64,000 bases of DNA from contig CAXKVF010000074.1 of the NCBI GenBank assembly GCA_964057225.1, positions 620,001 to 684,000 on the forward strand, given 5' to 3'. Both the position numbers and the translations under genes were made by a program. The notes below the pieces were generated by a model, which worked only from the letters and a program-made list of their open reading frames with translations, made no database searches and was not told where the DNA came from. Positions 1 to 12,023 of the stretch are shown here, in pieces; the first letter of the stretch is position 1, and every line of letters begins with the position of its first letter. This DNA is from Auanema rhodensis. Lineage: Eukaryota > Nematoda > Chromadorea > Rhabditida > Rhabditidae.

Positions 1-20
1 ACTTTGAAATTTACGTGAAC

Positions 21-40
21 TTTAATTTATGCTAATTAAA
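21..40. repeat. AT-rich inverted repeat TTTAATT / AATTAAA (once per monomer)
   Basis: Seven-base arms at m21-27 and m34-40 are separated by a 6-bp spacer containing ATGC. It is the most AT-rich part of the monomer. Variants in the left arm or spacer mark subfamilies: A25T in the 10-19 kb zone, T28A in the 52-61 kb zone. AT-rich dyads of this type are common in satellites and need not be functional. Confidence 0.8.
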
Positions 41-74
41 TGTACACGTGATGTGCACTTGGTATGTAACTCGC

Positions 75-84
75 TTCACGTGAA
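75..84. repeat. 10-bp perfect palindrome TTCACGTGAA (once per monomer)
   Basis: A perfect palindrome centred on CACGTG at m77-82. A second CACGTG lies at m45-50, followed by GTGCAC at m53-58, so three 6-bp palindromes lie within 38 bp. CACGTG is the core of E-box/G-box sites bound by bHLH and bZIP proteins; whether anything binds here is unknown. Rare copies lose the palindrome by CpG-type G80A (near 43632, 44160 and 44336). Confidence 0.85.
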
Positions 85-163
85 AGATAAAGAGATGCGG
101 TTTTCAAAATTAGATTGCCCATGTCCATATTAGTCTAAAAACAAATTTTAATTGATATTGGTT

Positions 164-176
164 CATGGTAACCATG
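164..176. repeat. Inverted repeat CATGGT-A-ACCATG (once per monomer)
   Basis: Six-base arms flank a single central A at m164-176 of the reference monomer. This is the most nearly perfect dyad in the unit, and it recurs about every 176 bp. The first arm base at m164 stays C in nearly all copies; rare variants break the symmetry (for example GTGAATGG near 51636, 54275 and 62897, and ACCACG near 20846, 23310 and 23486). The substituted block ending ACCAAG also breaks it. A role in DNA bending, cruciform formation or protein binding is possible but not shown. Confidence 0.85.
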
Positions 177-2816
177 ACTTTGAAATTTACGTGAACTTTA
201 ATTTATGCTAATTAAATGTACACGTGATGTGCACTTGGTATGTAACTCGCTTCACGTGAAAGATAAAGAGATGCGGTTTTCAAAATTAGATTCCCCATGT
301 CCATATTAGTCTAAAAACAAATTTTTATTGATATTGGTGCATGGTAACCATGACTTTGAAATTTACGTGAACTTTAATTTATGCTAATTAAATGTACACG
401 TGATGTGCACTTGGTATGTAACTCGCTTCACGTGAAAGATGAAGAGATGCGGTTTTCAAAATTAGATTCCCCATGTCCATATTAGTCTAAAAACAAATTT
501 TTATTGATATTGGTGCATGGTAACCATGACTTTGAAATTTTCGTGAACTTTAATTTATGCTAATTAAATGTACACGTGATGTGCACTTGGTATGTAACTC
601 GCTTCACGTGAAAGATAAAGAGATGCGGTTTTCAAAATTAGATTCCCCATGTCCATATTAGTCTAAAAACAAATTTTTATTGATATTGGTGCATGGTAAC
701 CATGACTTTGAAATTTACGTGAACTTTAATTTATGCTAATTAAATGTACACGTGATGTGCACTTGGTATGTAACTTGCTTCACGTGAAAGATAAAGAGAT
801 GCGGTTTTCAAAATTAGATTCCCCATGTCCATATTAGTCTAAAAACAAATTTTTATTGATATTGGTGCATGGTAACCATGACTTTGAAATTTACGTGAAC
901 TTTAATTTATGCTAATTAAATGTACACTTGATGTGCACTTGGTATGTAACTCGCTTCACGTGAAAGATGAAGAGATGCGGTTTTCAAAATTAGATTCCCC
1001 ATGTCCATATTAGTCTAAAAACAAATTTTTATTGATATTGGTGCATGGTAACCATGACTTTGAAATTTACGTGAGCTTTAATTTATGCTAATTAAATGTG
1101 CACGTGATGTGCACTTGGTATGTAACTCGCTTCACGTGAAAGATAAAGAGATGCGGTTTTCAAAATTAGATTCCCCATGTCCATATTAGTCTAAAAACAA
1201 ATTTTTATTGATATTGGTGCATGGTAACCATGACTTTGAAATTTACGTGAACTTTAATTTATGCTAATTAAATGTACACGTGATGTGCACTTGGTATGTA
1301 ACTCGCTTCACGTGAAAGATGAAGAGATGCGGTTTTCAAAGTTAGATTCCCCATGTCCATATTAGTCTAAAAACAAATTTTTATTGATATTGGTGCATGG
1401 TAACCATGACTTTGAAATTTACGTGAACTTTAATTTATGCTAATTAAATGTACACGTGATGTGCACTTGGTATGTAACTCGCTTCACGTGAAAGATAAAG
1501 AGATGCGGTTTTCAAAATTAGATTCCCCATGTCCATATTAGTCAAAAAACAAATTTTTATTGATATTGGTGCATGGTAACCATGACTTTGAAATTTACGT
1601 GAACTTTAATTTATGCTAATTAAATGTACACGTGATGTGCACTTGGTATGTAACTCGCTTCACGTGAAAGATAAAGAGATGCGGTTTTCAAAATTAGATT
1701 GCCCATGTCCATATTAGTCTAAAAACAAATTTTAATTGATATTGGTTCATGGTAACCATGACTTTGAAATTTACGTGAACTTTAATTTATGCTAATTAAA
1801 TGTACACGTGATGTGCACTTGGTATGTAACTCGCTTCACGTGAAAGATAAAGAGATGCGGTTTTCAAAATTAGATTCCCCATGTCCATATTAGTCTAAAA
1901 ACAAATTTTTATTGATATTGGTGCATGGTAACCATGACTTTGAAATTTACGTGAACTTTAATTTATGCTAATTAAATGTACACGTGATGTGCACTTGGTA
2001 TGTAACTCGCTTCACGTGAAAGATGAAGAGATGCGGTTTTCAAAATTAGATTCCCCATGTCCATATTAGTCTAAAAACAAATTTTTATTGATATTGGTGC
2101 ATGGTAACCATGACTTTGAAATTTTCGTGAACTTTAATTTATGCTAATTAAATGTACACGTGATGTGCACTTGGTATGTAACTCGCTTCACGTGAAAGAT
2201 AAAGAGATGCGGTTTTCAAAATTAGATTCCCCATGTCCATATTAGTCTAAAAACAAATTTTTATTGATATTGGTGCATGGTAACCATGACTTTGAAATTT
2301 ACGTGAACTTTAATTTATGCTAATTAAATGTACACGTGATGTGCACTTGGTATGTAACTTGCTTCACGTGAAAGATAAAGAGATGCGGTTTTCAAAATTA
2401 GATTCCCCATGTCCATATTAGTCTAAAAACAAATTTTTATTGATATTGGTGCATGGTAACCATGACTTTGAAATTTACGTGAACTTTAATTTATGCTAAT
2501 TAAATGTACACTTGATGTGCACTTGGTATGTAACTCGCTTCACGTGAAAGATGAAGAGATGCGGTTTTCAAAATTAGATTCCCCATGTCCATATTAGTCT
2601 AAAAACAAATTTTTATTGATATTGGTGCATGGTAACCATGACTTTGAAATTTACGTGAGCTTTAATTTATGCTAATTAAATGTGCACGTGATGTGCACTT
2701 GGTATGTAACTCGCTTCACGTGAAAGATAAAGAGATGCGGTTTTCAAAATTAGATTCCCCATGTCCATATTAGTCTAAAAACAAATTTTTATTGATATTG
2801 GTGCATGGTAACCATG

Positions 2817-4576
2817 ACTTTGAAATTTACGTGAACTTTAATTTATGCTAATTAAATGTACACGTGATGTGCACTTGGTATGTAACTCGCTTCACGTGAA
2901 AGATAAAGAGATGCGGTTTTTAAAATTAGATTCCCCATGTCCATATTAGTCTAAAAACAAATTTTTATTGATATTGGTTCATGGTAACCATGACTTTGAA
3001 ATTTACGTGAACTTTAATTTATGCTAATTAAATGTACACGTGATGTGCACTTGGTATGTAACTCGCTTCACGTGAAAGATAAAGAGATGCGGTTTTCAAA
3101 ATAAGATTCCCCATGTCCATATTAGTCTAAAAACAAATTTTTATTGATATTGCTTCATGGTAACCATGACTTTGAAATTTACGTGAACTTTAATTTATGC
3201 TAATTAAATGTACACGTGATGTGCACTTGGTATGTAACTCGCTTCACGTGAAAGATAAAGAGATGCGGTTTTCAAAATTAGATTCCCCATGTCCATATTA
3301 GTCTAAAAACAAATTTTTATTGATATTGGTGCATGGTAACCATGACTTTGAAATTTACGTGAACTTTAATTTATGCTAATTAAATGTACACGTGATGTGC
3401 ACTTGGTATGTAACTCGCTTCACGTGAAAGATAAAGAGATGCGGTTTTCAAAATTAGATTCCCCATGTCCATATTAGTCTAAAAACAAATTTTTATTGAT
3501 ATTGGTGCATGGTAACCATGACTTTGAAATTTACGTGAACTTTAATTTATGCTAATTAAATTTAGACGTGATGTGCACTTGGTATGTAACTCGCTTCACG
3601 TGAAAGATGAAGAGATGCGGTTTTCAAAATTAGATTCCCCATGTCCATATTAGTCTAAAAACAAATTTTTATTGATATTGGTGCATGGTAACCATGACTT
3701 TGAAATTTACGTGAACTTTAATTTATGCTAATTAAATGTACACGTGATGTGCACTTGGTATGTAACTCGCTTCACGTGAAAGATAAAGAGATGCGGTTTT
3801 TAAAATTAGATTCCCCATGTCCATATTAGTCTAAAAACAAATTTTTATTGATATTGGTTCATGGTAACCATGACTTTGAAATTTACGTGAACTTTAATTT
3901 ATGCTAATTAAATGTACACGTGATGTGCACTTGGTATGTAACTCGCTTCACGTGAAAGATAAAGAGATGCGGTTTTCAAAATAAGATTCCCCATGTCCAT
4001 ATTAGTCTAAAAACAAATTTTTATTGATATTGCTTCATGGTAACCATGACTTTGAAATTTACGTGAACTTTAATTTATGCTAATTAAATGTACACGTGAT
4101 GTGCACTTGGTATGTAACTCGCTTCACGTGAAAGATAAAGAGATGCGGTTTTCAAAATTAGATTCCCCATGTCCATATTAGTCTAAAAACAAATTTTTAT
4201 TGATATTGGTGCATGGTAACCATGACTTTGAAATTTACGTGAACTTTAATTTATGCTAATTAAATGTACACGTGATGTGCACTTGGTATGTAACTCGCTT
4301 CACGTGAAAGATAAAGAGATGCGGTTTTCAAAATTAGATTCCCCATGTCCATATTAGTCTAAAAACAAATTTTTATTGATATTGGTGCATGGTAACCATG
4401 ACTTTGAAATTTACGTGAACTTTAATTTATGCTAATTAAATGTACACGTGATGTGCACTTGGTATGTAACTCGCTTCACGTGAAAGATGAAGAGATGCGG
4501 TTTTCAAAATTAGATTCCCCATGTCCATATTAGTCTAAAAACAAATTTTTATTGATATTGGTTCATGGTAACCATG
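2817..4576 (+). repeat. 5-monomer HOR (880 bp), two copies
   Basis: Monomers from 2817 and from 3697 repeat in the same order. The marker C-to-T before AAAATTAG appears at 2921 and 3801, and AAATAAG at 3101 and 3981, each 880 bp apart and each followed by the same GGTTC or GCTTC end variants. The fifth monomers differ: the one at 3521 has TTTAGACG and ends GGTGC, while the one at 4401 has the normal TGTACACG and ends GGTTC. Confidence 0.9.
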
Positions 4577-5808
4577 ACTTTGAAATTTACGTGAACTTTA
4601 ATTTATGCTAATTAAATGTACACGTGATGTGCACTTGGTATGTAACTCGCTTCACGTGAAAGATGAAGAAATGCGGTTTTCAAAATTAGATTCCCCATGT
4701 CCATGTTAGTCTAAAAACAAATTTTTATTGATATTGGTGCATGGTAACCATGACTTTGAAATTTTCGTGAACTTTAATTTATGCTAATTAAATTTAGACG
4801 TGATGTGCACTTGGTATGTAACTCGCTTCACGTGAAAGATAAAGAGATGCGGTTTTCAAAATTAGATTCCCCATGTCCATATTAGTCTAAAAACAAATTT
4901 TTATTGATATTGGTGCATGGTAACCATGACTTTGAAATTTACGTGAACTTTAATTTATGCTAATTAAATGTACACGTGATGTGCACTTGGTATGTAACTC
5001 GCTTCACGTGAAAGATTAAGAGATGCGGTTTTCAAAATTAGATTCCTCATGTCCATATTAGTCTAAAAACAAATTTTTATTGATATTGGTGCATGGTAAC
5101 CATGACTTTGAAATTTACGTGAACTTTAATTTATGCTAATTAAATGTACACGTGATGTGCACTTGGTATGTAACTCGCTTCACGTGAAAGATGAAGAGAT
5201 GCGGTTTTCAAAATTAGATTCCCCATGTCCATATTAGTCTAAAAACAAATTTTTATTGATATTGGTTCATGGTAACCATGACTTTGAAATTTACGTGAAC
5301 TTTAATTTATGCTAATTAAATGTACACGTGATGTGCACTTGGTATGTAACTCGCTTCACGTGAAAGATGAAGAAATGCGGTTTTCAAAATTAGATTCCCC
5401 ATGTCCATGTTAGTCTAAAAACAAATTTTTATTGATATTGGTGCATGGTAACCATGACTTTGAAATTTTCGTGAACTTTAATTTATGCTAATTAAATTTA
5501 GACGTGATGTGCACTTGGTATGTAACTCGCTTCACGTGAAAGATGAAGAGATGCGGTTTTCAAAATTAGATTCCCCATGTCCATATTAGTCTAAAAACAA
5601 ATTTTTATTGATATTGGTGCATGGTAACCATGACTTTGAAATTTACGTGAACTTTAATTTATGCTAATTAAATGTACACGTGATGTGCACTCGGTATGTA
5701 ACTCGCTTCACGTGAAAGATTAAGAGATGCGGTTTTCAAAATTAGATTCCTCATGTCCATATTAGTCTAAAAACAAATTTTTATTGATATTGGTGCATGG
5801 TAACCATG
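4401..5808 (+). repeat. 4-monomer HOR (704 bp), two copies
   Basis: The set GATGAAG/GGTTC, GAAGAAATG with CCATGTTAG, TTTTCGTG with TTTAGACG, then ATTAAG with TTCCTC repeats at 4401 and 5105. The GAAATG marker A is at 4670 and 5374. The second copy gained a T-to-C at 5692 (ACTCGG), which is inherited by the later copy at 7276, giving the order of events. Confidence 0.9.
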
Positions 5809-7920
5809 ACTTTGAAATTTACGTGAACTTTAATTTATGCTAATTAAATGTACACGTGATGTGCACTTGGTATGTAACTCGCTTCACGTGAAAGATAAAG
5901 AGATGCGGTTTTCAAAATTAGATTGCCCATGTCCATATTAGTCTAAAAACAAATTTTTATTGATATTGGTTCATGGTAACCATGACTTTGAAATTTACGT
6001 GAACTTTAATTTATGCTAATTAAATGTACACGTGATGTGCACTTGGTATGTAACTCGCTTCACGTGAAAGATAAAGAGATGCGGTTTTCAAAATTAGATT
6101 GCCCATGTCCATATTAGTCTAAAAACAAATTTTAATTGATATTGGTTCATGGTAACCATGACTTTGAAATTTACGTGAACTTTAATTTATGCTAATTAAA
6201 TGTACACGTGATGTGCACTTGGTATGTAACTCGCTTCACGTGAAAGATAAAGAGATGCGGTTTTCAAAATTAGATTGCCCATGTCCATATTAGTCTAAAA
6301 ACAAATTTTAATTGATATTGGTTCATGGTAACCATGACTTTGAAATTTACGTGAACTTTAATTTATGCTAATTAAATGTACACGTGATGTGCACTTGGTA
6401 TGTAACTCGCTTCACGTGAAAGATAAAGAGATGCGGTTTTCAAAATTAGATTGCCCATGTCCATATTAGTCTAAAAACAAATTTTAATTGATATTGGTGC
6501 ATGGTAACCATGACTTTGAAATTTACGTGAACTTTAATTTATGCTAATTAAATGTACACGTGATGTGCACTTGGTATGTAACTCGCTTCACGTGAAAGAT
6601 GAAGAGATGCGGTTTTCAAAGTTAGATTCCCCATGTCCATATTAGTCTAAAAACAAATTTTTATTGATATTGGTGCATGGTAACCATGACTTTGAAATTT
6701 ACGTGAACTTTAATTTATGCTAATTAAATGTACACGTGATGTGCACTTGGTATGTAACTCGCTTCACGTGAAAGATGAAGAGATGCGGTTTTCAAAATTA
6801 GATTCCCCATGTCCATATTAGTCTAAAAACAAATTTTTATTGATATTGGTTCATGGTAACCATGACTTTGAAATTTACGTGAACTTTAATTTATGCTAAT
6901 TAAATGTACACGTGATGTGCACTTGGTATGTAACTCGCTTCACGTGAAAGATGAAGAAATGCGGTTTTCAAAATTAGATTCCCCATGTCCATGTTAGTCT
7001 AAAAACAAATTTTTATTGATATTGGTGCATGGTAACCATGACTTTGAAATTTTCGTGAACTTTAATTTATGCTAATTAAATTTAGACGTGATGTGCACTT
7101 GGTATGTAACTCGCTTCACGTGAAAGATGAAGAGATGCGGTTTTCAAAATTAGATTCCCCATGTCCATATTAGTCTAAAAACAAATTTTTATTGATATTG
7201 GTGCATGGTAACCATGACTTTGAAATTTACGTGAACTTTAATTTATGCTAATTAAATGTACACGTGATGTGCACTCGGTATGTAACTCGCTTCACGTGAA
7301 AGATTAAGAGATGCGGTTTTCAAAATTAGATTCCTCATGTCCATATTAGTCTAAAAACAAATTTTTATTGATATTGGTGCATGGTAACCATGACTTTGAA
7401 ATTTACGTGAACTTTAATTTATGCTAATTAAATGTACACGTGATGTGCACTTGGTATGTAACTCGCTTCACGTGAAAGATAAAGAGATGCGGTTTTCAAA
7501 ATTAGATTGCCCATGTCCATATTAGTCTAAAAACAAATTTTTATTGATATTGGTTCATGGTAACCATGACTTTGAAATTTACGTGAACTTTAATTTATGC
7601 TAATTAAATGTACACGTGATGTGCACTTGGTATGTAACTCGCTTCACGTGAAAGATAAAGAGATGCGGTTTTCAAAATTAGATTGCCCATGTCCATATTA
7701 GTCTAAAAACAAATTTTAATTGATATTGGTTCATGGTAACCATGACTTTGAAATTTACGTGAACTTTAATTTATGCTAATTAAATGTACACGTGATGTGC
7801 ACTTGGTATGTAACTCGCTTCACGTGAAAGATAAAGAGATGCGGTTTTCAAAATTAGATTGCCCATGTCCATATTAGTCTAAAAACAAATTTTAATTGAT
7901 ATTGGTTCATGGTAACCATG
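5105..7920 (+). repeat. Second 9-monomer HOR (1584 bp)
   Basis: Monomers 5105-6336 match 6689-7920. Shared markers 1584 bp apart include GAAGAAATG (5374 and 6958), ACTCGG (5692 and 7276), ATTAAG with TTCCTC, and the following TTGCCC copies with TTTTAATTG. It has the same length as the HOR at the left edge but a different monomer order, so it arose independently and itself contains part of the 4-monomer unit. Confidence 0.9.
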
Positions 7921-10208
7921 ACTTTGAAATTTACGTGAACTTTAATTTATGCTAATTAAATGTACACGTGATGTGCACTTGGTATGTAACTCGCTTCACG
8001 TGAAAGATAAAGAGATGCGGTTTTCAAAATTAGATTCCCCATGTCCATATTAGTCAAAAAACAAATTTTTATTGATATTGGTGCATGGTAACCATGACTT
8101 TGAAATTTACGTGAACTTTAATTTATGCTAATTAAATGTACACGTGATGTGCACTTGGTATGTAACTCGCTTCACGTGAAAGATAAAGAGATGCGGTTTT
8201 CAAAATTAGATTGCCCATGTCCATATTAGTCTAAAAACAAATTTTAATTGATATTGGTTCATGGTAACCATGACTTTGAAATTTACGTGAACTTTAATTT
8301 ATGCTAATTAAATGTACACGTGATGTGCACTTGGTATGTAACTCGCTTCACGTGAAAGATAAAGAGATGCGGTTTTCAAAATTAGATTGCCCATGTCCAT
8401 ATTAGTCTAAAAACAAATTTTTATTGATATTGGTGCATGGTAACCATGACTTTGAAATTTACGTGAACTTTAATTTATGCTAATTAAATGTACACGTGAT
8501 GTGCACTTGGTATGTAACTCGCTTCACGTGAAAGATAAAGAGATGCGGTTTTCAAAATTAGATTCCCCATGTCCATATTAGTCTAAAAACAAATTTTTAT
8601 TGATATTGCTTCATGGTAACCATGACTTTGAAATTTACGTGAACTTTAATTTATGCTAATTAAATGTACACGTGATGTGCACTTGGTATGTAACTCGCTT
8701 CACGTGAAAGATAAAGAGATGCGGTTTTCAAAATTAGATTCCTCATGTCCATATTAGTCTAAAAACAAATTTTTATTGATATTGGTGCATGGTAACCATG
8801 ACTTTGAAATTTACGTGAACTTTAATTTATGCTAATTAAATGTACACGTGATGTGCACTTGGTATGTAACTCGCTTCACGTGAAAGATAAAGAGATGCGG
8901 TTTTCAAAATTAGATTACCCATGTCCATATTAGTCTAAAAACAAATTTTTATTGATATTGGTTCATGGTAACCATGACTTTGAAATTTACGTGAACTTTA
9001 ATTTATGCTAATTAAATGTACACGTGATGTGCACTTGGTATGTAACTCGCTTCACGTGAAAGATAAAGAGATGCGGTTTTCAAAATTAGATCCCCCATGT
9101 CCATATTAGTCTAAAAACAAATTTTTATTGATATTGGTGCATGGTAACCATGACTTTGAAATTTACGTGAACTTTAATTTATGCTAATTAAATGTACACG
9201 TGATGTGCACTTGGTATGTAACTCGCTTCACGTGAAAGATAAAGAGATGCGGTTTTCAAAATTAGATTACCCATGTCCATATTAGTCTAAAAACAAATTT
9301 TTATTGATATTGGTTCATGGTAACCATGACTTTGAAATTTACGTGAACTTTAATTTATGCTAATTAAATGTACACGTGATGTGCACTCGGTATGTAACTC
9401 GCTTCACGTGAAAGATAAAGAGATGCGGTTTTCAAAATTAGATTCCCCATGTCCATATTAGTCTAAAAACAAATTTTTATTGATATTGGTGCATGGTAAC
9501 CATGACTTTGAATTTTACGTGAACTTTAATTTATGCTAATTAAATGTACACGTGATGTGCACTTGGTATGTAACTCGCTTCACGTGAAAGATAAAGAGAT
9601 GCGGTTTTCAAAATTAGATTCCCCATGTCCATATTAGTCTAAAAACAAATTTTTATTGATATTGCTTCATGGTAACCATGACTTTGAAATTTACGTGAAC
9701 TTTAATTTATGCTAATTAAATGTACACGTGATGTGCACTTGGTATGTAACTCGCTTCACGTGAAAGATAAAGAGATGCGGTTTTCAAAATTAGATTCCCC
9801 ATGTCCATATTAGTCTAAAAACAAATTTTTATTGATATTGGTTCATGGTAACCATGACTTTGAAATTTACGTGAACTTTAATTTATGCTAATTAAATGTA
9901 CACGTGATGTGCACTTGGTATGTAACTCGCTTCACGTGAAAGATAAAGAGATGCGGTTTTCAAAATTAGATTCCCCATGTCCATATTAGTCTAAAAACAA
10001 ATTTTTATTGATATTGGTGCATGGTAACCATGACTTTGAAATTTACGTGAACTTTAATTTATGCTAATTAAATGTACACGTGATGTGCACTTGGTATGTA
10101 ACTCGCTTCACGTGAAAGATAAAGAGATGCGGTTTTCAAAATTAGATTCCCCATGTCCATATTAGTCTAAAAACAAATTTTTATTGATATTGGTGCATGG
10201 TAACCATG
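7921..10208 (+). repeat. Satellite monomers without a clear long HOR
   Basis: Thirteen monomers in perfect 176-bp register. Variants TTGCCC, TTACCC (8801 and 9153 monomers, 352 bp apart), GATCCCCC, TTCCTC, GCTTC and GAATTTTACG are mixed. The GATCCCCC, TTACCC and GAATTTTA types reappear commonly at 20-30 kb, so this zone looks transitional between subfamilies. Nothing else is present. Confidence 0.7.
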
Positions 10209-10393
10209 ACTTTGAAATTTACGTGAACTTTAATTTATGCTAATTAAATGTACACGTGATGTGCACTTGGTATGTAACTTATGTAACTCGCTTCACGTGA
10301 AAGATAAAGAGATGCGGTTTTCAAAATTAGATTCCCCATGTCCATATTAGTCTAAAAACAAATTTTTATTGATATTGGTTCATGGTAACCATG
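10209..10393 (+). repeat. 185-bp monomer with 9-bp internal duplication (copy 1)
   Basis: TATGTAACT (m63-71) is present twice in tandem, at 10271-10279 and 10280-10288, lengthening the monomer by 9 bp. The next monomer carries A25T and A87T. The same lengthened monomer occurs three more times, so this is an inherited change and not a read error. Confidence 0.95.
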
Positions 10394-12023
10394 ACTTTGA
10401 AATTTACGTGAACTTTATTTTATGCTAATTAAATGTACACGTGATGTGCACTTGGTATGTAACTCGCTTCACGTGAAAGTTAAAGAGATGCGGTTTTCAA
10501 AATTAGATTCCCCATGTCCATATTAGTCTAAAAACAAATTTTTATTGATATTGGTGCATGGTAACCATGACTTTGAAATTTACGTGAACTTTAATTTATG
10601 CTAATTAAATGTACACGTGATGTGCACTTGGTATGTAACTCGCTTCACGTGAAAGATAAAGAGATGCGGTTTTCAAAATTAGATTCCCCATGTCCATATT
10701 AGTCTAAAAACAAATTTTTATCGATATTGGTGCATGGTAACCATGACTTTGAAATTTACGTGAACTTTAATTTATGCTAATTAAATGTACACGTGATGTG
10801 CACTTGGTATGTAACTCGCTTCACGTGAAAGATAAAGAGATGCGGTTTTCAAAATTAGATTCCCCATGTCCATATTAGTCTAAAAACAAATTTTTATTGA
10901 TATTGGTGCATGGTAACCATGACTTTGAAATTTACGTGAACTTTAATTTATGCTAATTAAATGTACACGTGATGTGCACTTGGTATGTAACTCGCTTCAC
11001 GTGAAAGATAAAGAGATGCGGTTTTCAAAATTAGATTCCCCATGTCCATATTAGTCTAAAAACAAATTTTTATTGATATTGGTGCATGGTAACCATGACT
11101 TTGAATTTTACGTGAACTTTAATTTATGCTAATTAAATGTACACGTGATGTGCACTTGGTATGTAACTCGCTTCACGTCACGTGATGTGCACTTGGTATG
11201 TAACTCATGTAACTCGCTTCACGTGAAAGATAAAGAGATGCGGTTTTCAAAATTAGATTCCCCATGTCCATATTAGTCTAAAAACAAATTTTTATTGATA
11301 TTGGTGCATGGTAACCATGACTTTGAAATTTACGTGAACTTTAATTCATGCTAATTAAATGTACACGTGATGTGCACTTGGTATGTAACTCGCTTCACGT
11401 GAAAGATAAAGAGATGCGGTTTTCAAAATTAGATTCCCCATGTCCATATTAGTCTAAAAACAAATTTTTATTGATATTGGTTCATGGTAACCATGACTTT
11501 GAAATTTACGTGAACTTTATTTTATGCTAATTAAATGTACACGTGATGTGCACTTGGTATGTAACTCGCATCACGTGAAAGTTAAAGAGATGCGGTTTTC
11601 AAAATTAGATTCCCCATGTCCATATTAGTCTAAAAACAAATTTTTATTGATATTGGTGCATGGTAACCATGACTTTGAAATTTACGTGAACTTTAATTTA
11701 TGCTAATTAAATGTACACGTGATGTGCACTTGGTATGTAACTCGCTTCACGTGAAAGATAAAGAGATGCGGTTTTCAAAATTAGATTCCCCATGTCCATA
11801 TTAGTCTAAAAACAAATTTTTATCGATATTGGTGCATGGTAACCATGACTTTGAAATTTACGTGAACTTTAATTTATGCTAATTAAATGTACACGTGATG
11901 TGCACTTGGTATGTAACTCGCTTCACGTGAAAGATAAAGAGATGCGGTTTTCAAAATTAGATTCCCCATGTCCATATTAGTCTAAAAACAAATTTTTATT
12001 GATATTGGTGCATGGTAACCATG
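10394..12023 (+). repeat. Satellite segment with 6-monomer periodicity around a lengthened monomer
   Basis: The pair 'A25T+A87T monomer, then T153C (ATCGAT) monomer' starts at 10394 and again at 11496, six monomers apart. The segment includes the 222-bp monomer at 11098. Private changes such as TTCATGC (11346) and CGCATCACG (near 11569) appear only in one copy here. These markers define the subfamily that occupies roughly 10.2-19.9 kb. Confidence 0.8.
11098..11319 (+). repeat. 222-bp monomer with a composite 46-bp insertion
   Basis: After CTTCACGT (ending 11178) the sequence jumps back to CACGTGATG, repeating m45-81 (37 bp extra). Inside the repeated part there is also a 9-bp duplication, giving AACTCATGTAACTCG. 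That 9-bp duplication differs by one base (C for T) from the one in the four 185-bp monomers. Total gain is 46 bp, confirmed by the next monomer start at 11320. The join places one CACGT directly beside another CACGTG. This is the only such monomer in the window. Confidence 0.92.

Larger units (their letters stand above)
1..176 (+). repeat. Reference monomer, with internal landmarks
   Basis: This is the first complete copy and sets the coordinate system. Landmarks: ACGTGA at m13, m46 and m78; an AT-rich inverted repeat at m21-27/m34-40; TGTACA at m41-46; CACGTG at m45-50; GTGCAC at m53-58; a perfect 10-bp palindrome at m75-84; a T/A-rich stretch around m138-158; an inverted repeat at m164-176. 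CpG dinucleotides sit at m14, m47, m72, m79 and m98. Against the consensus this copy has G at m117 (TTGCCC instead of TTCCCC) and A at m150. The commonest variable sites across the window are m89 (A/G), m116-119, m161 (G/C) and m163 (T/G); these allow HORs to be traced. Stop codons occur in every forward frame within about one monomer, and 176 is not a multiple of 3, so reading frames shift from copy to copy. Confidence 0.95.
1..2816 (+). repeat. 9-monomer HOR (1584 bp), one full copy plus seven monomers of a second
   Basis: Monomers at 1-1232 match those at 1585-2816 in order. Shared private markers 1584 bp apart: TTGCCC (G at 117 and 1701), TTTTCGTG (C at 542 and 2126), AACTTGC (T at 776 and 2360), ACACTTG (T at 928 and 2512), GTGAGC (G at 1075 and 2659). 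The match stops in the monomer starting at 2817, where the expected A89G/AAAGTTAG copy is replaced by one carrying TTTTTAAAATT. This is a textbook product of unequal exchange or amplification of a multi-monomer unit. Confidence 0.93.

Noticed and set aside
33-40. TAATTA homeodomain-like core in each monomer
   Set aside because: Very common in AT-rich DNA and without supporting context.
53-58. GTGCAC and TGTACA palindromes as regulatory sites
   Set aside because: Six-base palindromes are expected by chance in a 176-bp unit; nothing else supports a regulatory role.
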